Assembly: GCA_016869595.1 (NCBI GenBank)
Contig: VGDT01000018.1
Location: 1 to 58,048 of the forward strand
Length of the DNA stretch: 58,048 bases
Direction: 5' to 3'
Source: Alphaproteobacteria bacterium
Lineage (GTDB): Bacteria > Pseudomonadota > Alphaproteobacteria > Rhizobiales > Beijerinckiaceae
The position numbers and the translations under genes were made by a program. Each line of letters opens with the position of its first letter. Position 1 is the stretch's first letter. This document shows, one piece after another, positions 1 to 11,800 of the stretch. Below the pieces are notes generated by a model. It searched no databases. It had not been told where the DNA came from and worked only from the letters and a program-made list of their open reading frames with translations.

Positions 1-179
1 GAATTTTGTCGCGTGGGTCCCGCTTTGCGAGACTGTGACAACTTGCCGGCATGCGACGCGTCGTCGCGCAGGCCCCACGGTCCGCCTTGGCGGCGAAAGA
101 CATTCGATTAGACCTTTCGCGGCGCAATGGTAGTGTGCGCCGGGCCGCCCGGCGCCCAGCCTATGTCACACGGAAAGAA

Positions 180-728
180 ATGATGCGCGCAGCGCCGCTT
201 AGCCTTTGCCCGCGTGTTCTTGCGCTCGCTCTCGTCTTGATCGCCTTCGCAACCGAATGCGCAGCCCGGCCCTTATCTCCGGCTCAGCCTGTCATCGTCA
301 GCCCCGACGCCACGACATCCGCCCCGGCGGAAAGACTCGCCATTCGCGGACGCACGTTCATTCCGCTGCACTCGACGCTCATTGGGCAAGGCGGCGTGAC
401 GCGGCTGAACTTCTCCGGCGCGCTCTCTATTCATAACGCCTCGGCGACGAACATTCTTGCGATCGACAAGATCGAATATCGCAGCGGCTCGGGGCAATTG
501 ATTGAAAGCTACTTGACCGAGCCCCTTTATCTGAAGCCCTATGCCTCTCTGCAGGTGATCATTGCGCAAGATGACGTTCGCGGCGGAACGGGCGCGAGTT
601 TCACAGTCGATTGGTCGAGCGTTGAAGGTTCGGACGAACCTTTGATCGAAGCCGTCATGACGTCCTACACCGGGCCTCACAGCTACGCCATCCTCTCGCC
701 GGGCCGCCGCGTTTCCAGGCCACAATGA
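180..728 (+). CDS. DUF3124 family secreted protein
   Basis: Protein of about 182 residues, starting at the ATG at 180 (a second ATG follows at 183) just after a GGAAAG ribosome binding site; the upstream in-frame extension to 51 looks non-coding. Residues 1-28 form a signal peptide (basic start, a Leu/Ala core, then an Ala-rich cleavage region). The rest matches my memory of DUF3124: a TFIPLHSTL-like strand, a SIHN strand, then the Y-x-S-G-S-G-Q-L-I-E-S-Y-L segment and a closing VEAVM strand. This is probably an all-beta periplasmic domain of unknown function. It lies 46 bp upstream of recF on the same strand, so it could be co-transcribed, but no functional link to recombination is known. 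No enzyme motif is visible. Confidence 0.8.
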   Translation: MMRAAPLSLCPRVLALALVLIAFATECAARPLSPAQPVIVSPDATTSAPAERLAIRGRTFIPLHSTLIGQGGVTRLNFSGALSIHNASATNILAIDKIEYRSGSGQLIESYLTEPLYLKPYASLQVIIAQDDVRGGTGASFTVDWSSVEGSDEPLIEAVMTSYTGPHSYAILSPGRRVSRPQ

Positions 729-774
729 TCGTCCGCGCGCGCGCGCCGCATCGCTTCGGCGGGACAGTGTCATA

Positions 775-1911
775 ATGGCGGTCGCGATCAAGAGCGCGCC
801 GCGCGTGCGCCGTCTGACGCTTGGCGATTTCCGATCTTATGCGGCGCTCGACTGCCGGTTCGAGTCAGCGATGATTGCGCTCTTTGGAGAGAATGGAGCC
901 GGCAAAACCAATTTGCTCGAAGCCTTGTCGTTGTTCTCGCCCGGCCGCGGCCTGCGTCGCGCGGAGCTTGCCGAATGCGCAAGACGCGGCGGTCCCGGCG
1001 GTTTCGCCGGCTCGATCGAAGTCGAGATCGATGGCGCGACGACGCAGCTCGGTCATGGGCTGACAGCGTCGGGCGAGCGGCTTTTCCGTATCGATCGCGA
1101 GCCTGCGACGTCTGCGCGCGCCTTTGCCGATTACGTACGCGTGCTCTGGCTCACCCCAGCGATGGATGGGCTGTTTTCGGGGCCCGCGGGCGAGCGCCGA
1201 CGCTTTTTGGACCGGCTGGCGCTCGGCGTCGACGCCGAGCACGGCGCGCGGGCCAATAGGCTGGAGCGTGCGCTGCGCAATCGAAACCGGCTTCTCGAAG
1301 AAGGCGTTTCAGACCGGCGCTGGCTCGACGCCGCAGAACAGGAAATCGCTGCGCTTGGCGTTGCGGTAGCCGCCGCCAGACGCGAGACCGTCTCGCGGCT
1401 TGCTGCGCTGATCGCCGCAGGCCGCGACGACGCTTCGTCGTTTCCCTGGGCGGACGTGACGATCGAAGGCGAGCTAGAGCAGCGCCTTGGGCTTGAGCCT
1501 GCGCTCGTCGTCGAAGAATGGTATCGCGGCGAACTCGCGGCGTCGCGCCGCCGCGACGCCGCCGCCGGACGCACGCTGATCGGTCCGCAGGCGAGCGACC
1601 TGGCCGTGCGGCATGGTCCCAAGAATGAAGCGGCGCGCGCCTGTTCGACCGGCGAGCAGAAGGCGCTGCTGATGGGGCTCACGCTGGCGCACGCCAAGCT
1701 GGTCGATGCGATGACCGGCCAGGCGCCGATCCTCCTGCTCGATGAGGTCGCGGCGCATTTCGACGTGAAGCGCCGCGAGGCGCTCTACGACGAACTGCAG
1801 GCGCTTGGCGGACAGGTCTGGATGACCGGCGCCGACCCCGCGCTGTTTGAGCCCTTGCGGGGTCGCGCTGAGCTTCTGCTCGTGACTCCCGGACGAATAA
1901 CCTCTGCTTAG
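775..1911 (+). CDS. recF: DNA replication and repair protein RecF
   Basis: RecF is an SMC-like ATPase that works with RecO and RecR to load RecA at gapped or stalled replication forks. The 378-residue product has the family length. It shows the Walker A motif GENGAGKTN at about residues 37-45, the ABC signature region STGEQKALLMGL near residue 290, and Walker B LLLDEVAAHFD near residue 322. The N-terminal V-R-R-L-x-L-x-D-F-R-S-Y segment is typical of RecF. The ATG at 775 fits the family N-terminus. Its position shortly before gyrB matches the common dnaN-recF-gyrB order, although here a GST gene sits between recF and gyrB. Confidence 0.96.
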   Translation: MAVAIKSAPRVRRLTLGDFRSYAALDCRFESAMIALFGENGAGKTNLLEALSLFSPGRGLRRAELAECARRGGPGGFAGSIEVEIDGATTQLGHGLTASGERLFRIDREPATSARAFADYVRVLWLTPAMDGLFSGPAGERRRFLDRLALGVDAEHGARANRLERALRNRNRLLEEGVSDRRWLDAAEQEIAALGVAVAAARRETVSRLAALIAAGRDDASSFPWADVTIEGELEQRLGLEPALVVEEWYRGELAASRRRDAAAGRTLIGPQASDLAVRHGPKNEAARACSTGEQKALLMGLTLAHAKLVDAMTGQAPILLLDEVAAHFDVKRREALYDELQALGGQVWMTGADPALFEPLRGRAELLLVTPGRITSA

Positions 1912-1989
1912 CGACCGCCCGGACCTCGACGATGGCGCCGCGCGGTGGCGCCGGGGTTGCAACGGCTGCGCAACCCTCCAGAGGCATCA

Positions 1990-2595
1990 ATGAAATTCTA
2001 CATGACGCCGGGCTCCTGTTCGACCGGCATTCACATCCTACTCGAAGAGATCGGCCTTGTTTTCGAAGCCTATGTGCTCAATCTGCCGCGCGGCGACCAT
2101 TTGAAGCCGGAATATCTGGCGATCAATCCCCATGGCACGATCCCGACGCTCGTGCGCGACGATGGCACGGCGCTGACGGATTTCGTCAGCATCGCGACGT
2201 GGCTGGCGCAGACCTACCCACGGCGGAAGCTACTGCCCTCCGACCCCACACGGGCGCAAGAAGCGTTCGCGATGCTCGTTTTCTGCACCGGCCACATCCA
2301 CGGCGAAGGTTTTCGCCGCGTCTTCACGCCAGAGCGCTATGGCGACGCGCGGGAGCAGATCGTCGCCGATGGGCGCGCCATCGCTGAGGCGGCCTTTCAA
2401 ACAGTGAACGCCGAACTCGCCGGCCGCGACTATGTGGCGGGCGACTTCTCCATCGCCGACGCGGCCCTGTTCTATGTCGAATTCTGGGCCGACAAGACGG
2501 GCATGACGCTGCCGCCGAACTGCGCTGCGCACTACCAGCGCATGAAGTCGCGAGCCGCGGTCCGCCAAGTGCTCGCCGAGGAAGGATACCACTGA
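1990..2595 (+). CDS. Glutathione S-transferase family protein
   Basis: Soluble GST-fold protein of 201 residues that probably conjugates or reduces substrates with glutathione. The N-terminal thioredoxin-like half starts MKFYMTPGSCS, with Ser/Cys near residues 9-11 where bacterial beta-class GSTs keep their catalytic residue. It includes the glutathione-contact segment I-N-P-H-G-T-I-P-T-L (about residues 41-50). The helical C-terminal half has the N-capping box F-S-I-A-D-A-A-L (about residues 153-160). The ATG at 1990 has an AGAGG site upstream; an earlier in-frame ATG at 1945 adds a tail unlike GSTs. The gene lies between recF and gyrB and ends at a clear terminator. The substrate cannot be told from sequence. 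Confidence 0.88.
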   Translation: MKFYMTPGSCSTGIHILLEEIGLVFEAYVLNLPRGDHLKPEYLAINPHGTIPTLVRDDGTALTDFVSIATWLAQTYPRRKLLPSDPTRAQEAFAMLVFCTGHIHGEGFRRVFTPERYGDAREQIVADGRAIAEAAFQTVNAELAGRDYVAGDFSIADAALFYVEFWADKTGMTLPPNCAAHYQRMKSRAAVRQVLAEEGYH

Positions 2596-2642
2596 CGCGC
2601 GAATCGTCGAATTGGACCTATCCGATTGATTCGAAAGGGTAG

Positions 2643-5204
<2,562 letters not shown>

Positions 5205-5230
5205 GCGGCGCCGGGCTCTCGTACTAAGGC

Positions 5231-6412
5231 CCTCATCCTGGAGACCTTTGCACGAATCGGGCGGCGTGATTCACTCCTGCCGGAGTGCGGGAGGAGATCA
5301 TGCCGAAGCGTCGGGTGGGGCGGCTTGATTTTGTTGATGGCCTGGTCGCGCAGCGTCGACAGTCCCGGCCTTCTGCTCTGACTGAGATTGCGGGGCTGGT
5401 CGACTGGTCGCCGTTCGAGAAGCTTTTGAGCGCGCTTCCCGTTTCGGCGAGAGGCGAGCCGTCCTATCCGGCGCTCGTCATGTTCAAGGCGCTGCTCTTG
5501 CAGCGCTGGCATGGCCTGTCTGACCCGGAGATGGAGACGGCGTTGGCCGATCGCCTGAGTTTCATGACCTTTGTTGGTCTATCGCTCGGCGATCCGACGC
5601 CGGATCACTCGACCATCTGGCGATTTCGCGAGAAGCTTGGCGCCCACGATCTGCTCGACAAACTGCTTGCCGAAGCCAATCGCCAGATCGCGGCGGCCGG
5701 CCTGATGGTCAGGCAAGGAACCCTGATCGACGCGACGCTGGTGACGAGCGCCGCGCGTCGTCCGCGCATGGAGGAAGGCAAGACCAGCGCGACGGACAAG
5801 GCGGCGCGGTTCGGCACAACCAATGAACGCGGCCGTTTCGCCTTCGGCTATAAGATGCATGTCGCCGTCGACGCCGGCTCGGGTCTCGTGCGCGACATGA
5901 AGGTGACGCCCGCCAATGTGCAAGACGTCGTGGCGGCGCCGCAGCTTCTCGATCATGCGGCCGGGGTCGTCTATGCGGACCGCGGCTACGACAGCGACGG
6001 ATTGCGCGCAGAGCTGGCGCGCCGCGGATTGGGCGACGGTCTCATGCGCAGAAAGCGCGGCCGGCCGCTGACCGCGGCGGAGGTCCTGCGCAATCACCAA
6101 CTGTCGCTCAAGCGACGCGCGGTCGAAAGTCTGTTCGGCACGATGAAGCGAAGTTATCGGCTTGGCCGCATGCGCGCCTTTACGCAATTGCGCAACGCCG
6201 CCGATCTCATCCTCTTCTGCCTCGCCTTCAATCTGCGTCGCTGGCGCGTCCTCGCCGCGCCGTGAGCGCCTTGGCGACGCCAGAAGAGCGTCCCGGCGAC
6301 AAGGCGCATGCAGCCGCCCGCACTCAAACCGACCTTAAAAAGCAATCAAATCGACCCAAAACACGCTACTCGCGCCAAAACCGCTTTCCATGCAAAGATC
6401 TCCAGGATGAGG
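5231..6412 (+). mobile_element. IS5-family insertion sequence, about 1.18 kb
   Basis: A single transposase gene is bounded by terminal inverted repeats: 5231-5251 (cctcatcctggagac...) and 6392-6412, which match at 20 of 21 positions with one C/T change. The element lies 26 bp after the gyrB stop. Both outer edges run into sequence of the dispersed palindromic repeat family seen at 8288, 12661 and elsewhere. The exact boundary and target duplication are therefore unclear: the outermost 7-9 bases of each end could belong to the target repeat rather than to the element. The transposase frame is intact, so it may be active. Confidence 0.8.
5300..6265 (+). CDS. IS5 family transposase (DDE, DUF772-type N-terminus)
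   Basis: Transposase of 321 residues. The N-terminal half has the DUF772-like segment Y-P-A-L-V-M-F-K-A-L-L-L-Q-R-W and L-S-F-M-T-F-V-G-L followed by P-D-H-S-T-I-W-R-F-R, typical of IS5-group enzymes. The catalytic half has G-T-L-I-D-A-T-L-V (first Asp), V-V-Y-A-D-R-G-Y-D-S (second Asp) and the C-terminal R-R-A-V-E-S-L-F-G-T-M-K (Glu). The ATG at 5300 sits 4 bases after a GGGAGGAG site and is preferred over the GTG at 5285. No frameshift or internal stop is seen. The expected partner sequences, terminal inverted repeats, are present on both sides. Confidence 0.93.
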   Translation: MPKRRVGRLDFVDGLVAQRRQSRPSALTEIAGLVDWSPFEKLLSALPVSARGEPSYPALVMFKALLLQRWHGLSDPEMETALADRLSFMTFVGLSLGDPTPDHSTIWRFREKLGAHDLLDKLLAEANRQIAAAGLMVRQGTLIDATLVTSAARRPRMEEGKTSATDKAARFGTTNERGRFAFGYKMHVAVDAGSGLVRDMKVTPANVQDVVAAPQLLDHAAGVVYADRGYDSDGLRAELARRGLGDGLMRRKRGRPLTAAEVLRNHQLSLKRRAVESLFGTMKRSYRLGRMRAFTQLRNAADLILFCLAFNLRRWRVLAAP

Positions 6413-6443
6413 AGGCGCCGCAGGCGGCGTCTCGAAGGACGAG
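6401..6443. repeat. Palindromic repeat family F, copy interrupted by the IS
   Basis: The sequence after the right IS end (ggaggcgccgcaggcggcg then tctcgaaggacgagg) is the right part of the dispersed palindrome whose intact copies lie at 8288, 12545, 12661 and 12770. The left part (aaggccctcatcctg) sits at 5226-5240 on the other side of the IS. Confidence 0.6.
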
Positions 6444-6462
6444 GAGCCGTTTCGATTTGCGG

Positions 6463-6570
6463 CTGTCACTCCCGACAGGCCGAAGGCCTGATCGGGACTT
6501 CAGGGCTGCGTCACGAATATTTGATTCTGTGCTGGATTCCCGCTTGCGCTTCGCGCGTCGGGAATGACAG
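6463..6570. repeat. Inverted-repeat element with ctgtcactcccgac ends
   Basis: The outer arms ctgtcactcccgac and gtcgggaatgacag are inverted copies with one mismatch, enclosing about 80 bp that include a second small palindrome (caggccgaaggcctg). It lies between the IS and the 3' end of olsB. No gene is seen in it. It resembles the dispersed intergenic palindromes common in Rhizobiales genomes. Confidence 0.7.
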
Positions 6571-6576
6571 GAGGCG

Positions 6577-7503
6577 CTATGCCGCGCGGCGGTGAGTTGC
6601 GCCGCCAAAAAATTCGATATAGCGCGCGTCAATTTCAGCGACGGGCATCACCACGAAAACATCGGTCGTGTTGAATTTGCGGTCGACGACGGCGCCGTCG
6701 CCGAAACGCGCGCCGAGCCGCAAATAGCCCTTGATCAGCGGCGAGAGCGCGTCGCGCGCCTTCCGTGGATCGAAGGCGTCGTGCGCGAGCATCCGCATCG
6801 GCGTATGCAGTTCTTCTCGCGCGCTGACGCGCCACTCTTCTTCCGCTGGCGCGTAATGCGCGAGATAGCTTAACGCCTGCGCATGGGCGAGCGGATTGGC
6901 GCCGTGCAGGCTTGCGCAGCCGAACATCACGTCGATGTCATGCGCCCGCACATAGGCGAGAAGCCCACGCCAGAGAAGTTCGATCGTGCGCTTGCTGCGA
7001 TAGGGGGCGAGCACGCAGGAACGCCCGAGCTCCAGCGCGCGCATGCCAGCGTGACGCGCGAGGAGCGGGGCGAGGTCATATTCGCTTTCGGAATAGAAGC
7101 CGCCGGCCTTCCGCGCCATGTCGTCGCGCATCAGCCGATAGACGCCGACGATTTTTGGCCTGATCTTGCCAAGGCGGGTCTGCGCCGCATGATCAATGAC
7201 GATGAGATGATCGCAGAATTTGTCGAACCGGTCGACGTCTCGGCGGGTGAAGGCCGTGCGGGCGTCGGGAATGGCGCCGCCTTCTTTGTAAAAGACCTGG
7301 TAGCGCAGGCGCTGAGCCTTGCGCACTTCCCTCTTGCCACGCGCGAGTCGCACTTCGAGCGCGCCCAAACGGCCAAGCGTTTCGCTGAGCGCTTTTTTGG
7401 TCTCTTTCGGTCTTTTCGAAGCAGTTTGCGGAAAATTGACGAGGGCGAAGATCGTCTGACCGAAATCCGCGTTAACCGTCCACATGTGCGACTCGCTCCG
7501 CAT
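6577..7503 (-). CDS. olsB: L-ornithine N-alpha-acyltransferase (OlsB), GNAT fold
   Basis: OlsB transfers a 3-hydroxyacyl group from acyl carrier protein to the alpha amino group of ornithine, the first step to ornithine lipids, which many Rhizobiales make as phosphate-free membrane lipids. The 308-residue product has the hemolysin-like GNAT pattern: V-R-K-A-Q-R-L-R-Y-Q-V-F-Y near residue 60, the D-x-F-D-x-x-C-D-H-L-I-V-I-D segment, G-V-Y-R-L-M-R, then E-L-G-R-S-C-V near residue 160 and the Y-R-S-K-R-T-I-E-L-L-W-R-G helix. The annotated start is the ATG at 7503. The ATG at 7485 has a better spaced GGAG and may be the true start. olsA is not nearby. Confidence 0.85.
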   Translation of the reverse strand: MRSESHMWTVNADFGQTIFALVNFPQTASKRPKETKKALSETLGRLGALEVRLARGKREVRKAQRLRYQVFYKEGGAIPDARTAFTRRDVDRFDKFCDHLIVIDHAAQTRLGKIRPKIVGVYRLMRDDMARKAGGFYSESEYDLAPLLARHAGMRALELGRSCVLAPYRSKRTIELLWRGLLAYVRAHDIDVMFGCASLHGANPLAHAQALSYLAHYAPAEEEWRVSAREELHTPMRMLAHDAFDPRKARDALSPLIKGYLRLGARFGDGAVVDRKFNTTDVFVVMPVAEIDARYIEFFGGATHRRAA

Positions 7504-7628
7504 CGATCCATCTGATTGAAGATCACGGAGAGGCGAAGCTTTTGTGACGAGACGATTGCTCCTGCGCCGCCCGAGTTGCGCTTCACGCTCGAACTCTTAC
7601 AAGGCGAAGGGGGTCAACGAGAGCGATC

Positions 7629-8189
7629 ATGATGAGAAGTTCGCGACGCGCCGCCGCAGCGGCGATCTGTCTCGCCGCAACGCAAGCGAGCGCCGAGACG
7701 CCGCTCGCCGGCTGCTATGAGCGAATCTATGACGAAGCGCATCTTGGCGCGCATCGCCGTCAGATCGTGCGCCATGTGCGCTTAAAGATTGCGCCGACTT
7801 CGGTGTCGCCGTCGGAAGGCGGCGCAAAGCCGCCCATCGCCGACGCGCTCCTGCAGATATGGACGGGAAAACAGAAGAAGAGCTTTGACTCGCTTGGCGC
7901 CTGCTGGTCCGAGGCCGACGGCCTCGTCTGCAACGGGTCAGATTCAGCCGCCGAGACGCGTGTCTGCAAGACGAAGGCGCCAGGCGTTCGCGATTGCCGG
8001 ATCGACGACGCGCATTCGGGTCGCTTCCGCATCGCGCCGCGTCCGGGCGGAGCGTTGGTCGTTACCGTGCTGGAGACGTTGGAGCTGCCGCAGACGGGTT
8101 CCGACGTGGGGCCATTTCTTTATCTGAGCCCGACCGACCCGGAGAATCGCGATTTCTTGCTGCAAGCGTCTCCAGGGGCGTGCAAGTAG
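7629..8189 (+). CDS. Hypothetical secreted protein
   Basis: Not recognised. The 186-residue product has a signal peptide (MMRSSRR, an Ala/Ile/Leu core and a likely cut after ASA near residue 22). The mature part holds six cysteines (CYER, ACWSEADGLVCNGS, VCKT, DCRID, GACK), which suggests disulfides in the periplasm. A D-S-L-G-A-C-W segment followed by G-L-V-C could be one bonded pair. It is divergent from olsB across a 125 bp gap that must hold both promoters. No catalytic motif is seen. Confidence 0.7.
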   Translation: MMRSSRRAAAAAICLAATQASAETPLAGCYERIYDEAHLGAHRRQIVRHVRLKIAPTSVSPSEGGAKPPIADALLQIWTGKQKKSFDSLGACWSEADGLVCNGSDSAAETRVCKTKAPGVRDCRIDDAHSGRFRIAPRPGGALVVTVLETLELPQTGSDVGPFLYLSPTDPENRDFLLQASPGACK

Positions 8190-8194
8190 CCAAG

Positions 8195-8248
8195 CAGTCC
8201 TCGTCCTTCGAGACGCCGCTTACGGCGGCTCCTCAGGATGAGGACTGC
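8195..8248. repeat. Palindromic repeat family F, copy 2
   Basis: The arms gcagtcctcgtcct and aggatgaggactgc close a hairpin with an inner gacgccgcttacggcggc core. It lies just after the stop of the preceding gene, on the upstream flank of the nrdJ region. Confidence 0.8.
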
Positions 8249-8287
8249 TTACTGACGCCTTCGAGAGGATCAATCCGGCGTAAACCA

Positions 8288-8400
8288 GGCCCCTCATCCT
8301 GAGGAGGCCGCACCCAAGTCGGGTTCGCCCGACTTGGGCTTCAAATGCCGATCTCGGGTAAACCCGAGATCGGTGAGGCCGTCTCGAAGGGCGAGGGGCC
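8288..8400. repeat. Palindromic repeat family F, long compound copy 3
   Basis: The outer arms ggcccctcatcctgagg and the matching cgaagggcgaggggcc enclose two further perfect hairpins: cccaagtcgg/ccgacttggg at about 8313-8338 and ccgatctcggg/cccgagatcgg at about 8348-8372. The compound structure is longer than the other copies, as if extra palindromes had nested into it. Confidence 0.75.
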
Positions 8401-8545
8401 GGCGTTTGTGAACGGGCTAATCGCGAGCCACAGTATCCTCGGGACGCGCCGAGGCGCGGGCCACAAACGTCGCGCTTGCCGAATCTCGCGAGATGGCCGA
8501 CGCTAGCCGTTCGCGGGCTGGAATTTTCCCCAACATCCACTAAAT

Positions 8546-8592
8546 TTTCCACATATTGTCGAATTTTTAATACCCACCACAATATCTTGTTG
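8546..8592 (+). promoter_or_regulatory. Paired NrdR boxes upstream of nrdJ
   Basis: Box 2 (8577-8592, ccacaatatcttgttg) matches the NrdR consensus acaCwATATaTwGtgt at about 12 of 16 positions. Box 1 (8546-8561) keeps the right half CATATTGT. Equivalent positions are 31 bp apart, three helical turns, which is the usual spacing for NrdR pairs. NrdR represses ribonucleotide reductase genes when dATP is high. The surrounding 70 bp is AT rich, unlike its flanks. Confidence 0.7.
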
Positions 8593-8628
8593 ACGCAGGC
8601 GGAAGACTCGCACAGCTTAGGAGCTGCG

Positions 8629-8850
8629 ATGACGCGGCGAAGAACGCTCCTACAGACGTTCAAACGCAACAAGCGCGAGCGAAGCGTCAGCGCGCTTTCT
8701 AGTTATCTGCGTGGTCTCGTCCCAGCGGCGGCGCCCAGCGTCGCGACGGGGCGCACGCGTCCTGCGTATTGCAACTATCTGACGGCGTCGCGGGCCGGCG
8801 AACGGCTGCGCGCGGGCGGACGCCTGCGCTTTGAGGGGATGGAACGATGA
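8629..8850 (+). CDS. Small basic ORF coupled to nrdJ (unknown)
   Basis: A 73-residue ORF begins at the ATG at 8629 with a good AGGAG site six bases upstream. Its TGA at 8848 overlaps the nrdJ ATG at 8847 (ATGA), so the two would be translationally coupled. The product is strongly basic (MTRRRT..., FKRNKRERS), has one cysteine (AYCNYL) and no membrane segment. It lies between the NrdR boxes and nrdJ, so it would belong to the same regulated transcript. I do not recognise the family. It could be a real partner, or a leader ORF that tunes nrdJ translation. Conservation in relatives would decide. Confidence 0.5.
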   Translation: MTRRRTLLQTFKRNKRERSVSALSSYLRGLVPAAAPSVATGRTRPAYCNYLTASRAGERLRAGGRLRFEGMER

Positions 8851-11800
8851 AAATTGACCGGCGCTACACCAAGGCGGGCGAATCTCCTTATGCGAACATC
8901 CCGTTCCGCACGACAAAGAGCGAGATTCGCAATCCCGACGGCTCAATCGTCTTTTCCCTCGACAATATCGACGTCCCGAACCAGTGGAGTCAGGTCGCCG
9001 CCGACGTTCTGGCGCAAAAATATTTCCGCAAGGCCGGCGTGCCGGCGCGCTTGAAGCGCGTCGAGGAGAACGCCGTTCCCTCCTTCCTGTGGCGCTCCGT
9101 CGCCGATACGGAGGCGCTGTCGGAATTGCCCAAGGACCAGCGCAACGGCTCCGAGACCTCCGCCAAGCAGGTTTTCGACCGTCTCGCCGGCGCCTGGACC
9201 TATTGGGGCTGGAAAGGCGGCTACTTCGACACGGAAGAGGATGCTCAGGCCTTCGAGGACGAGCTTCGCTACATGCTCGCCATGCAGATGGCGGCGCCGA
9301 ATTCCCCGCAATGGTTCAACACCGGCCTGCACTGGGCTTACGGCGTCGACGGGCCGAGCCAGGGCCATTTCTATGTCGACTACGCCAATGGCAAGATGGT
9401 GAAGTCGAAATCGGCCTATGAGCATCCGCAGCCGCACGCCTGCTTCATCCAGTCGATCGCCGACGATCTCGTCAATGACGGCGGCATCATGGACCTCTGG
9501 GTGCGCGAGGCGCGGCTGTTCAAATATGGCTCGGGCACCGGCACCAATTTCTCGAAGCTGCGCGGCGAGAAGGAGAAGCTTTCGGGCGGCGGCTCCTCTT
9601 CGGGCCTGATGTCCTTCCTCAAGATCGGCGACCGCGCGGCTGGCGCGATCAAATCCGGCGGCACGACGCGGCGCGCGGCGAAAATGGTCGTCGTCGACAT
9701 CGATCATCCGGACGTCGAGCAATTCATCGACTGGAAGGTGAAGGAGGAGGAGAAGGTCGCCTCGCTCGTCGCGGGCTCGAAGATCGTCAAGAAGCACCTT
9801 AAAGCGATCATGCGCGCCTGCGTGAACTGCGAAGGCCCCGGCGACGACTGCTTCAATCCCGAGATCAATCCGGCGCTGAAACGCGAGATCAAACTCGCGC
9901 GCCGCAATGAAGTGCCGGACAATTACATCAAGCGCGTCATTCAATTCGCCAAGCAGGGCTATAAGGACATCCAGTTCGACACTTATGACACGGACTGGGA
10001 CAGCGAAGCCTATCTCACCGTCTCGGGCCAGAACTCCAACAATTCCGTGCGCGTCACGGATGAGTTCCTGCAGGCGGTCGAGAAGGACGGTGACTGGACT
10101 CTCATCAAGCGGCTCGACGGCAAAGTAGCGAAAACGCTGAAAGCCCGCGACCTATGGGAGAAGATCGGTTACGCCGCCTGGGCCTCCGCCGATCCTGGCA
10201 TTCAGTTCCACACAACCATCAACGACTGGCACACCTGTCCTGCGGGCGGTCCCATCCGCGCATCCAATCCGTGCTCGGAATATATGTTCCTCGACGACAC
10301 GGCCTGTAACCTCGCGTCCTTGAACCTACTGCAGTTCCGCGACCTCGAGACTAAGCGCATCGACATCGACTCTTACGAGCACGCCGTGCGGCTGTGGACC
10401 ATCGTGCTCGAAATCTCGGTGCTGATGGCGCAGTTCCCCTCAAAGGAAATCGCGCAGCTCTCTTACGACTACCGCACGTTGGGGCTGGGCTTCGCCAATG
10501 TCGGCGGCCTCTTGATGTCGTCGGGCGTCGCTTACGACAGCGAGGCGGGCCGCGCCATCGCCGGCGCGCTTTCTGCGATCATGACCGGCGTCTGCTACGC
10601 GACTTCCGCCGAGATGGCCAAGGAGCGCGGACCCTTTGCGCGCTTCATGGAAAATCGCGAAGCGATGCTGCGCGTCATCCGCAATCATCGCCGCGCCGCG
10701 CATGGCGAACGCGTCGGCTATGAGCAGCTCGCAATTGTACCCGTGCCGCTCGACAAGGCGGCCTGCCCCGATCAGCTTTTGATCGAGCGCGCCGGCGCCG
10801 CATGGGACAAAGCGCTCGCGCAAGGCGAGCTCTATGGCTATCGCAATGCGCAGGTCACCGTCGTCGCGCCGACCGGCACGATCGGCCTTGTGATGGATTG
10901 CGATACGACCGGCATCGAACCCGATTTCGCGCTCGTTAAATTCAAGAAGCTCGCCGGCGGCGGCTATCTCAAGATCGTCAACCGCGCCGTGCCGGAAGGA
11001 CTGCGCGCGCTCGGCTATCGCGAGAGCGAGATCGCCGAGATCGAAGCCTATGCCGTCGGCCACGCCTCGCTCTCCAATGCGCCGGCGATCAACACCGCGA
11101 GCCTGCGCGCGCGTGGCTTCACCGACGAGAAGATTGCCGCCATTGAGGCGGCGCTGCCTTCCGCCTTCGACATCAAATTCGTCTTCAACAAATGGACGCT
11201 TGGGCCCGACTTCCTCACCGAGACTCTGAAAGTTCCGGCGGCCGCGCTCGACGACAAGAATTTCGATCTCCTGACCCATCTCGGCTTCGCCAAGTCAGAG
11301 ATCGAAGCGGCGAATATTCACGTCTGCGGCGCGATGACGCTCGAAGGCGCGCCGTACCTCAAGCGCGAACACTATCCGGTGTTCGACTGCGCCAATCCCT
11401 GCGGACGCACGGGCAAGCGCTATCTCTCGGTCGAGTCGCATATCCGCATGATGGCGGCGGCGCAGCCCTTCATTTCGGGCGCGATCAGCAAGACGATCAA
11501 CATGCCAAATGACGCGTCGATCGAGGATTGCGAACAGGCCTATCTGCTGTCATGGCGCCTCGGCCTCAAGGCCAATGCGCTCTATCGCGACGGCTCCAAG
11601 CTCTCGCAGCCGCTCTCGGCGCAGCTCATCGCCGGCGACGACGATATCGACGCGATGGACGTCGTCGAGGAAATCGCGACCGCCACTATGCCAGCGCGCG
11701 CCGCGGCGATCGCCGAACGCATCGTCGAGCGCGTTGTGCATCAGGTGATCCGCGAGCGCGAGAAGCTGCCGGATCGCCGCAAGGGCTATACGCAGAAGGC

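Noticed and set aside
8190-8846. Cobalamin riboswitch upstream of the B12-dependent reductase
   Set aside because: No B12-box-like conserved sequence was recognised; the region is explained by repeats, NrdR boxes and the small ORF. A covariance search could still overturn this.
8943-9944. Long minus-strand ORF opposite nrdJ
   Set aside because: Shadow frame of a highly biased gene; no family features.
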